Assembly (NCBI GenBank): GCA_028564705.1
Contig: JAPXFQ010000344.1
Span: forward strand, 1,865,001 to 1,929,000
DNA length: 64,000 bases
From: Apricaphanius iberus
Taxonomy: Eukaryota > Chordata > Actinopteri > Cyprinodontiformes > Aphaniidae
Direction of reading: 5' to 3'
Below are positions 9,781-23,600 of this stretch, piece by piece (the stretch's first letter is position 1; each line of letters starts with the position of its first letter). Below the pieces are notes generated by a model, which saw only the letters and a list, made by a program, of their open reading frames with translations, did not search any database and was not told the origin of the DNA. A program made the translations under genes and the position numbers.

Positions 9781-12700
9781 ATGAACAGACTCCCTGATGC
9801 TTTAGTGTCCTAAAAATAAAACAGTCCAGTGGGAGAAATATTCAAAGATGGATACTGATCCAGGGTTCACCTTTCCACCAGCAGCCGGGAATAAGGATGC
9901 GCACAGAAAGGCGCAGCGCTCTGCTTTGCTGCGTCAGCTGTGCGCCAACCCTCCCTTCTTCCCTCCACCCAACACAACTTCAAAAAGTACACACAGAGTG
10001 GATTTGACATCTACTGACATCGGGGACGTGAATTTGAAATGAAAGCATTTCTATTTGATGACTGCACTTTACAAACAAACATTTGTTTTTAACGGATAAA
10101 AACTTTATCGTGCTGAAGCACACAGTGCTGGACCAAATACGAAAAACAAGGGCACTTCCTGCATGTTTTTCTTCTTCTTTTCTTGGTTGGGGGGGGTTCT
10201 TTGGGTTTTTTTTTTTTTTTGTCCTTTTGGGACAAAAAATATTAGCCAACAGTTTCACAATCCCCAGAAAATATGTCGACACATATTTACAGAGGAAAAC
10301 ACCATTACTGGACTCTGCCAAGTGTCTATGTTGAAGAAAACACATACGAGATAACACAGAGACCACATGCTGTAACATTTCTAAAGTATTTAGGAAAATC
10401 CGTCATCAAACATTTTGAGGCACCTTTTCATTCCATTTCAGCATTCTGTATTATTGGGTACACACCTCAAACCATCTGTAGTGAATGTGATATACCAGAA
10501 ATAATGTTTAGCTGTCCTCACGTGAACTTCCTGCTTATTTGCAGCTTTTAGCTAAATACATAATATGCAGAAAGGTTATCAATGCTAGAAAGATTCTCAT
10601 AAATGTGTCAGTCAGAAGAAGAGTAATCCACAGCAGAATGCTGTAAATACCAGATCACGATAAAAACCGTAATCGGTTATTTGAGAAAAAATGGAATAAC
10701 AACAAAAATTCTGAAAATTAGAGGTTTCTCAAAATGGATGAAAAGACAGTATAATAAACACCTATAGGTGTTTATTATATCTTCCAAGATGCCGGATGCT
10801 GAATGAGCTGCGTCTTCGGAACTGATTCATCTGACAAAAAATGTTTAGCATTATATTCACTTTCATGCAATCTCTCTTCACTTTAGCCTTTCTAGCAGAC
10901 ACCAGAGGCGTTTGGGGCAAAACTGTTCATATCTTTCTCCCCTTCAAACAAAAAAGCAAAGTAATCACAGACCATGACGTTTTCACCCCCATGTTTCACA
11001 ATCAGCATAGTGTTTTTCTGGTCATGTTCATTTTTGTTTCTTTTCCTATCAAATTTACCTGGTGTTATAATGACCCATAGTTAATCTATGGCTTCATAAG
11101 ACCATTTTCCATTGCTTTTAAAATTATTTAGTTTTGCCTGAATATTTTAAGAGTAAAATCAGTTTTTGTCCTTTTTCTTGTTTTTTTTTTTTTTAGAGAG
11201 GAAAAATGCAGGTTTTGGAATTGCCAAACCAGAGTTCAGAGCTAAATTCATACAAATCTGTGGATTATCTTAAACTTAATCTTTAATCGGTCAATTAAAG
11301 AGAGGTGTAGACAAGTTTTGGTTTATAGTGTGATAGATGCAGAGAAGTTATTTTACATATATTGTACAAATATTACAGAATCACGACATTTATTGATGTC
11401 TACCAAACCAAATGGGGTTCAACAAAGCATCATTTTCAGGCTGTGCATGTTTATGTAGCTGGGTTATACAATATTTTTCTGAACAATGTTCCATTAACAA
11501 CCAACAAATGATAGTTTTGGACCTGTGAATTAGTGTACACGTGGAATATATCTGAAAAAAGCTTGAATCTAGTGCAGTACATCTTTTATCTTTAAGATCA
11601 GTGTTTTTTGTACATGGTTTCAGATAGTTAAAGACATAATTGAAAATGAAATCATAACTGAATATCATATTTCATTAATATCTAAAGTATTTGTTGGTTG
11701 TCTGAACAATTATGCTTTATTTGTCTTCCATAAATAGTGGTATAGTGGGATATGTGTGATTAAATACATTTCAGGCAAAATTTAGATTATTTCAGAAAAG
11801 TGTCAATTTATACACTTAAGCTCTAGAATTTACAGAGGGTGTGATTAATTTTCACCATGATAGTATTTCCATAGGAGTTGATGTCTCCCAACCACCAATC
11901 AAATGCTTTGAGAACCTGTTTTATGCAGCTGAATCCAAATAGAAAATTATTGTTTCTGTTCATGGTTTTACTTCTGAGAATATCCATGTGCAAAACTTTA
12001 TTTTAAAATTCCTTTCTTTTACAAATAAAGCAAAAGCTGCACGATACATTTACCTGAGAAAGGACACTTGAACAAAAAGTACGAATTTCCTTGCCCTTCC
12101 TCAGAGAAATCTTGCAAATGAGTACAGTTAGCACAGAAAAAAACCCTTTTTTTATTTATTTTAGGTCTAATCTTTTTAGAACTATTCTTATGATATCTAT
12201 TTTTCATAGCATCTGGGCTACTGGTCACCTGTATCTCTGTCTGTATGTCTGTCTGTCTGTCTAGAACTAAATACTTTTTTTTAAATAGACATTTCTAAGA
12301 AAAATAAATCTTATCACTGTTTCATCTGTTTCATTTTATTCATTTTTCTCATGTTTGGTCTGACACCCAGGATAGCCAGTCTATGTTAGAAAATGATTAA
12401 TAGTTCAATGAAGATGCCTCTGTGACATGTGTGGCAGGGAGAGGGGGATGAAATACCCTCCCTGCAGTTTCTAAGCACTTGAACCTCTCTTGTAATGCCA
12501 CTGGAGTGCATGTTTGTAGTTCATCTCATATCAACAGTCCCCAGTCAAGAGACGGGTTTGTCTGGAAACATCTGACCCACCTCAAGGACATTTTCAGCGT
12601 ATGTCCCTGAGACTTCGGCGAGTCACTTAAGTATATTTGACAGGTAGAGATAGGCACAGAGAAAAGATACGATGTCCCTCCTGTGTGTAAATGAAGGGTG

Positions 12701-15700
12701 AGAGGTAATTTTAATCACTGCAAATCCAGGGGTGTTAGTGCTGGATCTACGTAAAGGTCAATAACAATGCAGCGTCCTAAAAATACTTCAGTTCTTTCAC
12801 CTCAAAAAGGGTAATATCAGAGCTCAGACGTATTTATGAGATACTTCACTGTACAATCTTAAAAAACAATTATCCTTCTCAAAAACAAAGGCCCATCTTG
12901 CACTCTGTTTAGTCCGGATTTAGATTCTGTCGTCAAACATGTTCTCTTTCTGTTGCCCGGCTGTTTGTCCTTCTTCAGTAGTCAGGTGTAGATTTGGAGT
13001 CAAAGAGGGATCCTTGTTACATGACCCTTTCTTTCTTTACCCTGGGACGAGCTATGGATTTTACAGTGACAACTCTATAACAAATTGCTTTACAGGGGGT
13101 AGGCGATGGTGGCCATACCACTCATCATCCAGTCCAGCCTTCCCCTGTGCCTCGCTTTGAGCCAGCTCCAGCTGTGGTCTCTGGGGTTCTTGCTCCTATT
13201 CTGGGCCTATTAAATGGTTAATGGTTAATCTTAGACTGAAATAGACAAAAGCCAGGAAAGGGTACAATAATCACAAATACTGATAATATCTTCCAAGTCA
13301 AGAAAAGTGATCAAATCAAGTTCACAGAGAACCTATTTGGAGAATATTTCATGCTTGCCATGAGACAAGTCTTTAAAAAGAAGGCTGCAAACTTACTGGT
13401 TAAATCCCGACACATCATGGGCTCCTTCCTTGAACTCAGTTTCACAATCGCATTTACAAAACATAGAACTGCAGACATGTGGTCAGTTTAACGTTGCAGA
13501 CCAGGTCAGCACTTAGAAAATGAACGAATATGTGTCAGTAGCTTTCCTTTTCAAGTTCAGCTTCATTGATTTATATAGAGCCAGGCAAAGGATCCAATCA
13601 TGCTCCTTAAATCTCTGATATTTTCTTCTGTTATAACCAAAAACCAGAAAGCATTTTATTACAGTTTCATATGCTAGACAGAAAGTAATGCATATTAGTG
13701 AAGTGGGAAAAAATTGATGTGTGTTTTTCAATTTTATTTACATATGAAAGTCTTTTAACATATGTTTCTCTGTCTTTTTCATATTTGTAGACATTTTTTG
13801 TTTTTGTCTTTTTCAACTTCTAACTGAGTTTCTTCCAGGGTTGCATTAGTTTCCATTGTTAGATGTCCAAAGCTTACAATATCCTTTATAATCTAACCCT
13901 GCTTTAAACTTCTCCACAATTTAATTTCTGATCTGTCCGCTGTTCGTTTACACATGTCCACTAAATTACACATCAGTGGACTATATTTATAAATTTTAAG
14001 ACTTTTGAATGCAATTAGTTGCACTGAATATTATTTAGGGGTACCAGACTAAAGGGGAACAAACACTTCTGCGTTTTTCACATTCTGATTTGTGAAAGAT
14101 TTTTAAAACCATTTTTTGTCACCTTTCTTCTATTTTACAATCATATGCCACTCTGTCATGTACCATATTTATCAAATCCATTGAAGTTTGGGGGAGTTTT
14201 AAAAGTAAAAGAAAAAAAGGTAAAAAAGTTTTTTACAATCCTATTTAGCTTACTAGCTTATAGGATCTTCCAAAGTGGCTAATACCTTTTGGTAAAATGT
14301 ATATAACCATAATTATCATAAAATATAGATATTATTACAGCAAAATCAGGTAGCTATGTTTCGGTTTTTCAAAGCTGCAATAATTTTGCAATGACAGTAT
14401 TGAAATTCCATAATAAAATGATACTAATAAAACAGGTAATATTTATTTAGATCTTATAAACAGGAGAAATTGTTTGGATTTTTTTTTACATCTTTTCCCA
14501 CAAGTATCAACATCTCAAGGAATAAAATGGATCCATCTTATTTTTATAAAAGTTTTATGTTTTTTATTCTAAAAAAAGAAAAAAATAGGGAGTTCTTCTG
14601 AAAATGGCAAAAAAATTAGTATACTTTTTAAAATTATATAGCGTTTGAGGCTCTGCAGGGTTGTTGTTTTTTAGCTAAACTGAGGGTAAAAATGGGTCCT
14701 TTGATTATAAAAGTTGCAGACCTCTGTACTAACAGATCCCACCAACTTTTTCTTCTCTAAAAAGGAGATAAGAAGCTAGCCGTTCAAGCTAACCACATTA
14801 TATCTCATTTTGATTTATTCTATCTTGTTTTCTTGTAGATTCTTGCTAACACTGATTACTGTATTTCAATCTTGTAGACAAAGGTATTTACTTATGCTCC
14901 AATATTGCACCATGAAGTCTATCCAGTTAATTTTCACTTGTTTTACACAACTAGACATCATGCTAAATACAAAAGTTACTAAAATGTTCCAAGAGCAGTT
15001 CTTACAGCTCATCAGTGTGAGCTTGTGTTTATTGTGGCCTGAGAAGCTGAGAAGATGAGGCTTTTCAGAACAACTAGGCGTGCCTGTTCTGGATTTAGGA
15101 TGCAGCTTTTCTGTCCTACACTGGAATGTTAATTAGGTGAGCTGAATGAAAGAGAGGTGACCCGTTCCGTTAACCAGCTAACCCTTTTCCCCAAGAGCTA
15201 GGAGGGGGGGGGATTCAATGTGTCGGAAAAGCCAAGTCAGCAAGTGCCTGTGTGGGTGTGTGTGAAGGAGACACAGAAACAATATGTGCTCTGGTATTGC
15301 TGACTAATCCTGTATTAATTTTCTTTTCTTAAGTAGCATCACTTTTAACAGCATACCACACAAGTATTGTTTACTGACTGAGTCAACACTCAGTATAAAA
15401 AAATAACATTTCAGCCACTTTTAAAATGTCACAACTTTTCCATGCAAGCAAAAAGCTGCTTTTGATTTTAGCAGTAAAACGATTCCCAAGAGGAAATCTA
15501 CTTCCTCGAGTGCAGCAAACTGTTGCAATGGTGCAATAAACACACTCTCACACACACAATACATTTAACTGAACTCAAATATCTATCTATTAAACATGTC
15601 ACTATTATTGGCTCAAGATAAACAATTTCATATAAAAACTGCATTGCTTGTGAGAGAACATTCGGTGTAAATATGTAAAATGTAACTAAAGGAATAGTTC

Positions 15701-16200
15701 AACACTGACAAAAAATATCAAATTCATAAAATGTAATTCCAAAAAAGTGGGAGACAGCGACCTCTGGTGGAAATTAAGGGGGGTTACACCTTGACAACTA
15801 TCGCCAGTAGTTCTTATTTAATCAACAGAATATTCAAATCTTAACCATTTTCACTTTAACATTAAAAATCAATTAACATAACACATTAATTTATGATTTT
15901 ATTGGCCACTTTGTCCTGTTCAAATATTTCTTCTTTCCAGTTTCAGGGTCTCTCCCACCTGACATGCTCCTCATTGAACCAATCACCAGTACATTACGGG
16001 TCTAACATAATTAAAACACTCCTGCCTACAATCAAATGAGAGTCTCCAACCTAACTTAACCTAATATGCATGGAAGAGTGAGGGGTTTAGGCAGCTGATG
16101 GTTACAAGTATACGTTTAGTGCATTACACTGGGATTGTTGTTTTGGGAAATATCCATAAACCCTGTGAGGGTATCAATAACAAAACAGAGATTTTATCTT
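9781..16200. other. intergenic region between wnt2b and cttnbp2nl
   Basis: About 6.4 kb of AT-rich DNA with homopolymer runs (for example T-rich 10199-10220, G-run near 15205) and a perfect palindrome at 10750-10779. No exon of a known protein and no RNA gene were recognised on either strand. It lies upstream of wnt2b, so enhancers are possible but not visible. Confidence 0.6.
10750..10779. repeat. 30-bp perfect palindrome
   Basis: All 15 positions of each arm pair exactly with no spacer; the centre is CACCTATAGGTG. It lies about 1.3 kb upstream of the wnt2b start codon. Confidence 0.95.
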
Positions 16201-16209
16201 TGATAGTAG

Positions 16210-16736
16210 TTTATTAAATATGTCACTTTCCAGAAGGCAAATGACTGTAAAGCATGTGATGAAGGCAAAAATAACCAGGATGGCTAAATAACCCTGATAT
16301 TAATTAAAGCAAAGGATAATAATTAGGCAGCACAGGATTCCTTTAATGACAAAGGTATAAAAGTCAACTTGAAAAATCTTAGTAACTGCATGTCATTGGT
16401 CCCCTTGACGATCATTACTGTGCAACAATAAAAGAAACAAAAGAAAATATCAAGAAACTAGAGCATTATGAGTGATTAATAGACTGAAACATAACTGTTA
16501 AAATTAAGGCAGTACAATGAAATAAAGATATGCAAAAAATCTGCAATTTTCTGTGATGTGTACTGTGATGTAAATAGTGCCTCTGTTGATGTTTAAAATA
16601 CATCTAATAAATACATATAACCTTTTAAAATGGATTTTTGCTAAACAAATGCTATAATTCCTCATATGTACAAGTTTCAGTTATAATCATTAGATAACCT
16701 TGCAATGAACTTAGTTACTGAGGGTTGAATAAAGTG
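16210..16736 (-). other. cttnbp2nl 3' untranslated region (candidate)
   Basis: Minus-strand sequence after the cttnbp2nl stop. An AATAAA hexamer occurs on the minus strand at 16215-16210, about 520 bp after the stop, and is a plausible polyadenylation signal. Other AATAAA-like words exist further on, so the end is uncertain. Confidence 0.3.
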
Positions 16737-17687
16737 TTAATTTGTTGAGACAACCATGTCCAGTTCTTTGACGCCCTCCTGACTTGAGCTGAGGCCACAG
16801 CTACCCGATAAGGCGCTCTCAGAGTAATGGTTGCCAGATTTTGCCACTGGTGCCGGAGATTGAGGAGCCTGGGCCAGACCAGGTTTCTTAGGAGGGATAG
16901 GTGGAGGGTTTCCCCTTTCCCCTCTGGAGATGGTTGGTGACCTGACCCCCTCAGGAACCGCCCCTGTGGCCCTTCCAGTGGCAGGAGACAGGGGTGCTGC
17001 AAGGCTGCGGTAGTCTGTACCAAATGGGGAGTTATTTGGTGTGCCATGTTTCCCCGTGCCGCTCTGCTGGACAGAGGTAAAACGAGACAGGACCTGGGTG
17101 ACTGTGCTTCGGGCCATCTGCTTGACTGGGCTGGCTTCAGGAGAGGTGCTGCTGCTGACAGGAGATAGCTCTTTCTGTGAGAGCAGGGGGACAGGTTGAG
17201 CAGGCTGGGACTGTGAATCTGGCTCAAAGGAACCCTGGAACTTGTGCCATGCTGCATGGAAACGCTGATTTACCCCAGACTGGTACGGAGACTGATAACT
17301 TCCCTGGCTCACGCTGCCTGTGTTGCGTTTGACAAGAATAGGCGAAGTGCAGGGCGAGGGCCGCGATTGAGCAGGGAAAGCAGCAGCGCATTGAGAAAAC
17401 GATGTTTGCATCTCAGGAGTAAGATTCTCATTTCCATTCTGACTGGACATCTTCTGTGAATGTATGTTTGATGAATAAAGCCCATTAGCCTCTCCTGGAC
17501 AACAGGGAATGGGCTTTGGCTGTTCAGATGGGTGGTCTTCCTCAAGTTCCTCAACCTTAATGCTGTCCACTGATAAGCTCCCTGCAGGAACCTTTGTAGC
17601 CTGATCTCTTCCTGTTGGACTGGTAAAGATTCCTCGCACTTCTTTCATTGTGTATACCTCTTCCAGCTTCTTCGTCAGTTCTTCCAC
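16737..17687 (-). CDS. cttnbp2nl: cttnbp2nl exon 7 (terminal coding exon)
   Basis: 951 bp including the TAA stop at 16737-16739; acceptor ATGATTAG. It begins VEELTKKLEEVYTM, where GTG is an internal Val codon and not a start, closing the coiled coil. The rest is a Ser/Pro-rich tail of low predicted order with the conserved islands SPILVKRNTGS, YQSGVNQRFHAAWHKFQ, TVTQVLSRFTS, NNSPFGTDYRSLA, SPTISRGERGNPPPIPPKK and PG. The proline-rich island is a probable SH3-type ligand by composition. The tail is about 50 residues shorter than in human. The long overlapping frames on both strands here are shadows. Confidence 0.97.
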   Translation of the reverse strand: MEELTKKLEEVYTMKEVRGIFTSPTGRDQATKVPAGSLSVDSIKVEELEEDHPSEQPKPIPCCPGEANGLYSSNIHSQKMSSQNGNENLTPEMQTSFSQCAAAFPAQSRPSPCTSPILVKRNTGSVSQGSYQSPYQSGVNQRFHAAWHKFQGSFEPDSQSQPAQPVPLLSQKELSPVSSSTSPEASPVKQMARSTVTQVLSRFTSVQQSGTGKHGTPNNSPFGTDYRSLAAPLSPATGRATGAVPEGVRSPTISRGERGNPPPIPPKKPGLAQAPQSPAPVAKSGNHYSESALSGSCGLSSSQEGVKELDMVVSTN

Positions 17688-20600
17688 CTAATCATCACAG
17701 AAATTAATTTTGTGAGTTGTAGAAATTAAATAAAAGTACACCACGAAAATCAAGTTTGTTTCCACACCTGCTGTTGTAGGTCAGAGCAAAGAGCTTCTTC
17801 CTTCTTCAAACGCGAGCGGAGCTGTTCCCGCTCAGTGTCGAACTCAGCAAGCTGCTCCTCCACTCTTGCCTCCATCCTCAGGGCTCTCATCCTTTCGTCC
17901 TCCAGCTCCTTTCGCAGAATCTGACAGGCCTCTTTTTCCTAAATATAAAATATAAGGCAAAGCTAACTGTTTAAAATAGAAACAAAAGGATGAGGCACTT
18001 TCAAATTCAAAATGTTAGGACCTTGTCAAGTTTGCGGTTCAGCTCCGTCAGGCGGTGACCCTCCTCCAGAGCCCTGGCACTCGCCCACTTGCACTCTTTG
18101 GCCAGAGCACAGGAGAGCTGCTTGTGCTGAGCCCGTTCTTCTTCGAGATGCTCAGTCACCCGTCTCTGCTCTTTTTCCAGCCGGCGGACTTGACTTCGCT
18201 CAAATTCCAGCTGCAAGTAAAGGCAAGATGCACCATCAAGAAACTGTCATTAATTGAGAGACATTATGTTTCCTACCAATAACTCAGCTCATATTGCAAA
18301 AAAAGTCAGTCAGTCATTATGTTTTTGGCTAAGGCAAATGTCTTTGAAACAAAGCACCTGTTGTTGAAGGCGCTCCCTCTCCTTTTCCAGTATGTAAGTG
18401 ACATCATCTCCCTCTGCCGTGTCCTCTGCATGCCTCCTCTTTTCCTCCTCCAGGTCTGCAATAACCTAAAGCAAACACAGAACAGAAAGAAACGTTATTT
18501 GGGAATGACAATCTTTCCTTAGAGTCACCCAAGGGTCCAATGGTCCAGAGCAGCACAGAGTGTAGAAAAGAGGTGAAGATGCGTGTGCAAGCTGGTTGGA
18601 ATGGGTGAAGAAAAGTGTCAGATGTGAAGAGCAAGGGGTCTGCAACCTGCGTCTCTTTGGACCTTCAACACTAGCTTATTAAAACTTTGACTAAACATGA
18701 AACAGGTTCTGCCTGTTTGACCTTTGCCACATCTATCTTCATGTGCTGTCTCTGCCTTTTTAGCTAACATCTTTCTCTTTCCTTAAACTTTCCTCCTTCC
18801 AGATGATACATCAAGTACCCTCCTACCTGCTTCCCTAATCACATTAGCCGTAGCTGTCCAGTCATCTAGGCGCACATCCTGGCACCCAAGGTCTATCCCA
18901 AATCCTCATTGAAAACCTCACAATACTCTTCTTTTTCAGTTCCACCACTTGGTCCTCTGCTCTTTTCCTCCTCACCTTCCTCACCATCAGTTTAATCCTA
19001 CAGACCACCATCCTATGCTGTCTAGCAACACTCTCACCCACCACTACCTTGCAGCCACTAATCTCCTTCAGATCATGTCTACATGAGATGTAGTCTACCT
19101 GAGTACTTCTACTTCCACTCTTATAAGTCACCCTATGTTCCTGCCTCTTCTAGAAGAAAGTATTTACAACAGCCATTTCTATCCTTTTTCCTGAACTCTA
19201 CTGCCACCTGTCCTTCCATTCCTGTCCTGAATACCGAACCTGTGCATCACTTCCTCATGTCCGTTATAGTCTGCACTAATCACCACCCTCTCAACTCCGA
19301 GGATTCACTGCATTATCAAATCATCTAGTTCACTCCAAAATTTCTGCTTCTCTTCTAGCTCACATGCCAGCTTTGGGGCATAACCACTAGAATCATTGAT
19401 CATTATTCCTTTAATTTCAAGCTTCACACTCATCAGCCTGACACTCTTTTTACTTCCAGAACATTCCTAACAAAGTCCTCCTTCAAGATAACTCCTACAC
19501 CATTTCTCTTCCCATCAACACCATGGTAGAATAACTTGAACCCGTCTCTTAAGCTTCTAGCTCTCTAACCCTCTATGCCAACCAGCATGCCTTACTCCTC
19601 TCCTCCGTATGTTAAAAGTAGTTCAATTTTCACCTTGACCCTGTGGATCAACAGCACCGGTGGCGATTGTTGTTAACTTAGGCCTCAACCGATCTGGTAT
19701 GGAGTTCATGTTTGTGATATGCTTTCTCTATATCTACAGTAACTTGGCTTAGGTTTTATGTCAGATACCCTTCCTGATACAATTCTCTTCATTTTCTGGA
19801 CTTGGGACCGACACAAGAAATCACTGGCCCGTGATCCCCTATGGTTGCATTGCCCCTTATGGTTACATTGTGGTGTGTCAGCAGTTTCTATGATGTGTTA
19901 TCACACCTTTGCGCAGACTGCCCCATTTCTCAGTGACTATTACAGCTACAAATCTGCATAGGAAAGCAGGTCAGAGATAGCCCAGACTTTTCGGTATGGT
20001 ACATTTGAGATCCCAGGCTGCTTAATATGCAACAACAGCAAGGTAAATGCAATTTGGAATTCTATTACTTCTTTAAACTTAGCACAAAATATTGGAGCTT
20101 ACCCTTCTGTGCCTGCTCTCAGCTGCAGCCAGCTGGGCCAGCATCTTTTCTTGCATCTTCCTGCAGTGGCTCACCACCAGTTTGAGAACCACTAGAGGGT
20201 TGGAGGAAGGGGAAGAATGGCCAGGTTCCGTCTTTGGGCCCCCGACAATTTCACTGTCTCTCTGCAAGGCTTGGAAGGGGTCACTGAGGTTGTACCTTCC
20301 GTAGCGCTCCTGGATAAACAGCTCTTTACATTGGGCCTGAGAAGACAGAAGGAGGAATCAGATTTTTATGCACAAAGATTGAGTAAACTGGTCATACTGT
20401 GCAATTCTGCTCTGAGTTTTTAGTATATCATACCAAGAGGGAACAGTTAAACTACAAATATGAACTTTTAGGCACAAGCTCACGGGAATTCGCAAATCAT
20501 TGCAGTCTTATCCTTTTTGGAACACACAATTTACTTATTTTTGGGACTGGATTCACAGGGCAGACTGCACTAAATACTTAATAGGCACAAACATGCCTTT

Positions 20601-23600
20601 CACGTCTTGGAAGTGGGCACAATGTGCTGCTATTTTTGTGGTGTATTTAACAAATGTAGTTTACGAGTGGTCATAAGTATATCACACAGTTTGAGCAGTG
20701 AGTAGCATCTCAGAACAGCGCCCAGAACAGCAGAAATAACCAACAGAAACAACATGGAAGAAGCAGGGCCTGTTGCTGCGTTTCTGTTTGCTGTTGTTAT
20801 AAACTACTTCAGCAGCAACTCTTCTTGTTTTTTACAAAGGCGGTTGTTTGGCGACGTCATCTAATTTCCCTTTGAATTACAACCCAACAGTGTGACTTAA
20901 CCACAGCTCCCGCTGTGCGACTCGATCCCACCGTTCTGAGTACATACCCCGATACAGTTACTCCATTTGTTCCTGAAATTGCCCTGAAAACAGCGCTGTA
21001 GGCCTGGCCTGGAGCAGAGGACAATCACGCATATCCTGGTGGGGTAAAATTACCCTGAACTTCTGATAGTGAAAACACACCTTATGCTGTTTGTTGTTGA
21101 AATTCAGAATTCACACAACCTTAGAATCCTGGCCAGGACTGACTTTTTCTGCGACACTAAAACTGGGGCTGTTAAGAGGAGCTACTGTGTTTCCCAGTTA
21201 AAGCAAAATCTTCAACAAAACTGAATGACATACACATTAACCTCATCCAAAGTAACTATTTTAAATGTCAGTAACAAAAATGACAGAGTATTGTTGCTTT
21301 GTTTTCATTAAAACAGGAAGAAAACACTGCATTCTGCACAGCATGATCATCATCTCAAATGACTTCATAGATCTAAAGCAGCACATCATGGAAGAGGAAC
21401 AGAGAGAGGAAACACTTCAAAAACATAAGAGAAATGGTGCTGAGTGGAGGAAGGAGTAACAGATGGTGTGTTTCTGTCTATCTTTAGCAGGACAGCTGCT
21501 CCAGATTGGCCTTTGTCCAAGGCAAACCTGCTGTCTGTTTAGCTCATGACAAAAAAGAGATAATGGCAGCAAGACTTTTTACGTCCAGCAGATGCCTTTA
21601 GGCACGCTGTGAAAAAAGGGGGGCTGAAGTGTGAGTGAGGAGAGAAAGATGGAGTAAGCACGCAGCAGAGCTATATCTTGGTAAGGTTTCAACAAAGGAA
21701 GATCAGGAGATTAGAGAAAACAATACATCCTTGGCAGAAGAAACTGCTGAGTTCCGAATGATTGATACCGAGCTGGCATGAGAAACAGTTGAGAAGAAAA
21801 TAGATATGCCTCTGTTTTGTAATATTTACCTTTTTAGTTGTTTAACTGAACGTCTGTAATACATCTGTTTTTTTCCCACACCAATATACTTTTTTTCCTC
21901 AAAAAATCAGTTTACTTTCAGATGATATCCAGGACTTATTCTTCACAATCCTCGAGGGACTCCACAGCAGTTCATAAGTTAAAAGAAAAATTTTGCAAGC
22001 ATTTCATTTTCTTTCCTTTGTGGGGAGAGAAAATGATAAAAAAACTAAAAAGAAAGTCGAATTAATAAGCTACTCTTAGTAGAGGAAAAGCATGATGTGA
22101 ATAGTGCCGTAACAATATGATGCAAAATGTACTAATTCTATTTTAAGAGAAGACAAATGTTTAAAGAAGTTTAGAAATATATTTTCATTTTAATACAGCA
22201 AAGTTAGAAAATAAGCAACACGTCATCTGAAAAAAAATAAAAACCCAAAGAGACAGCCATTATCCACAATAACGGCTTTTTAACTATTGGTACTTCAGGG
22301 TAATTTGACTGGAACATCCCGATACTTGTGTTTCTAAGCTTCATCAGGCCAGGCCAACAGGGCTGTTTTTGAGGCCATTTCAGGGACCAACAGAGCACCT
22401 GAATGGGGGTGTATATACTCTGAAATGGTCCAACTGAGTCAGCTCAAACAGAAACACAGCAACAAGCCCTGCTGCTACAAAGTAAATGCAGTAATTTCTT
22501 CTGCCTGGTCCACCATACTGCTGAAACAGTGTGGTTTGCGAGTGTCTATAGCTCATTCCCTAAGAGGGACAATTGTGTATGGAGACACAGCGCCTGAGAC
22601 AACCAAACAAAAAAATCAGATAAAGATTTGGGGTCTGTTGCAGAAAGCAGGTTATGTGACGTAACTGGATAAGTTTGAGGGTAAGTTTATGGATAACCTC
22701 AAGTTTTGTTCATAGTACAAGAGTATCCTTGTAAAACAAGATGGCTAGACTGACATCACCCTGAGCTATGGAAGTCTAAGTAGTACATTGGTAAAAAAAA
22801 AATAATAAAATAATAATAATAATAAATCTATGTTTTGCAAAAAAGAAATCTTCAACAAAGAAAGAGAGATGCTTTTTGCAGGAGGTTTTGTTATAGTTAA
22901 GCCTCGCCCACTACAGTTCTTTTAGAGATGGTAATGGAAACACAACCTACCCATTCTAGACCATACTGACCCATTCCATTCTGTACCGTACTGGCCCTAG
23001 TGGAAATGGGGCATTTATCTCTGAACATAACCTGCTCCGGTCCAGGGGCCTGTACCATGAAGGTAGCTGAACAAACTCTGGGTTACAGGATTGGTTTTGA
23101 GTCGATAAAACCAAATTGATGCAATCAGGCTTTATTGGTACCATGACGCAGCTTATCAACTTTCTCTGTCAACTCAGGCTTTGATCCTTAAGCTATGATT
23201 AATCCACACGGGCGTGCACATAAAAGAGTGACGACGACACTGAACAACCAATCGCTTTCGATATGGATAGAGCGAGAGCTATATACATTTCAGCGGAGGA
23301 GCAAGAGATAATTCTTCAGAAATATGAAGAATATAGAAGTATTTTTCAAGCACGCAGTAACATTGTATCTGCTGCCAGATGTGTGTGGATGTATGTAAAA
23401 TGTGAATGTATAGGCTATTACATCCTAAGAAAGATTGATATTTATTGATTTTTAGATACAAACCATACTCCAAACGTTCTTGGCATCAGATCAAGACAAA
23501 ATATAAAAATATAATTCAAAGTGGTGAGTATTTACCATAACCTTTTATTATTTTTTCAACATTTTATCACAGTGACATGTTTGCAGAAACCAGAAAAAAA

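Noticed and set aside
16715..17257. 180-codon minus-strand frame overlapping the last cttnbp2nl exon
   Set aside because: It is a shifted-frame shadow of the Ser/Pro-rich coding exon; the conserved protein reads in the other frame (16737-17687).
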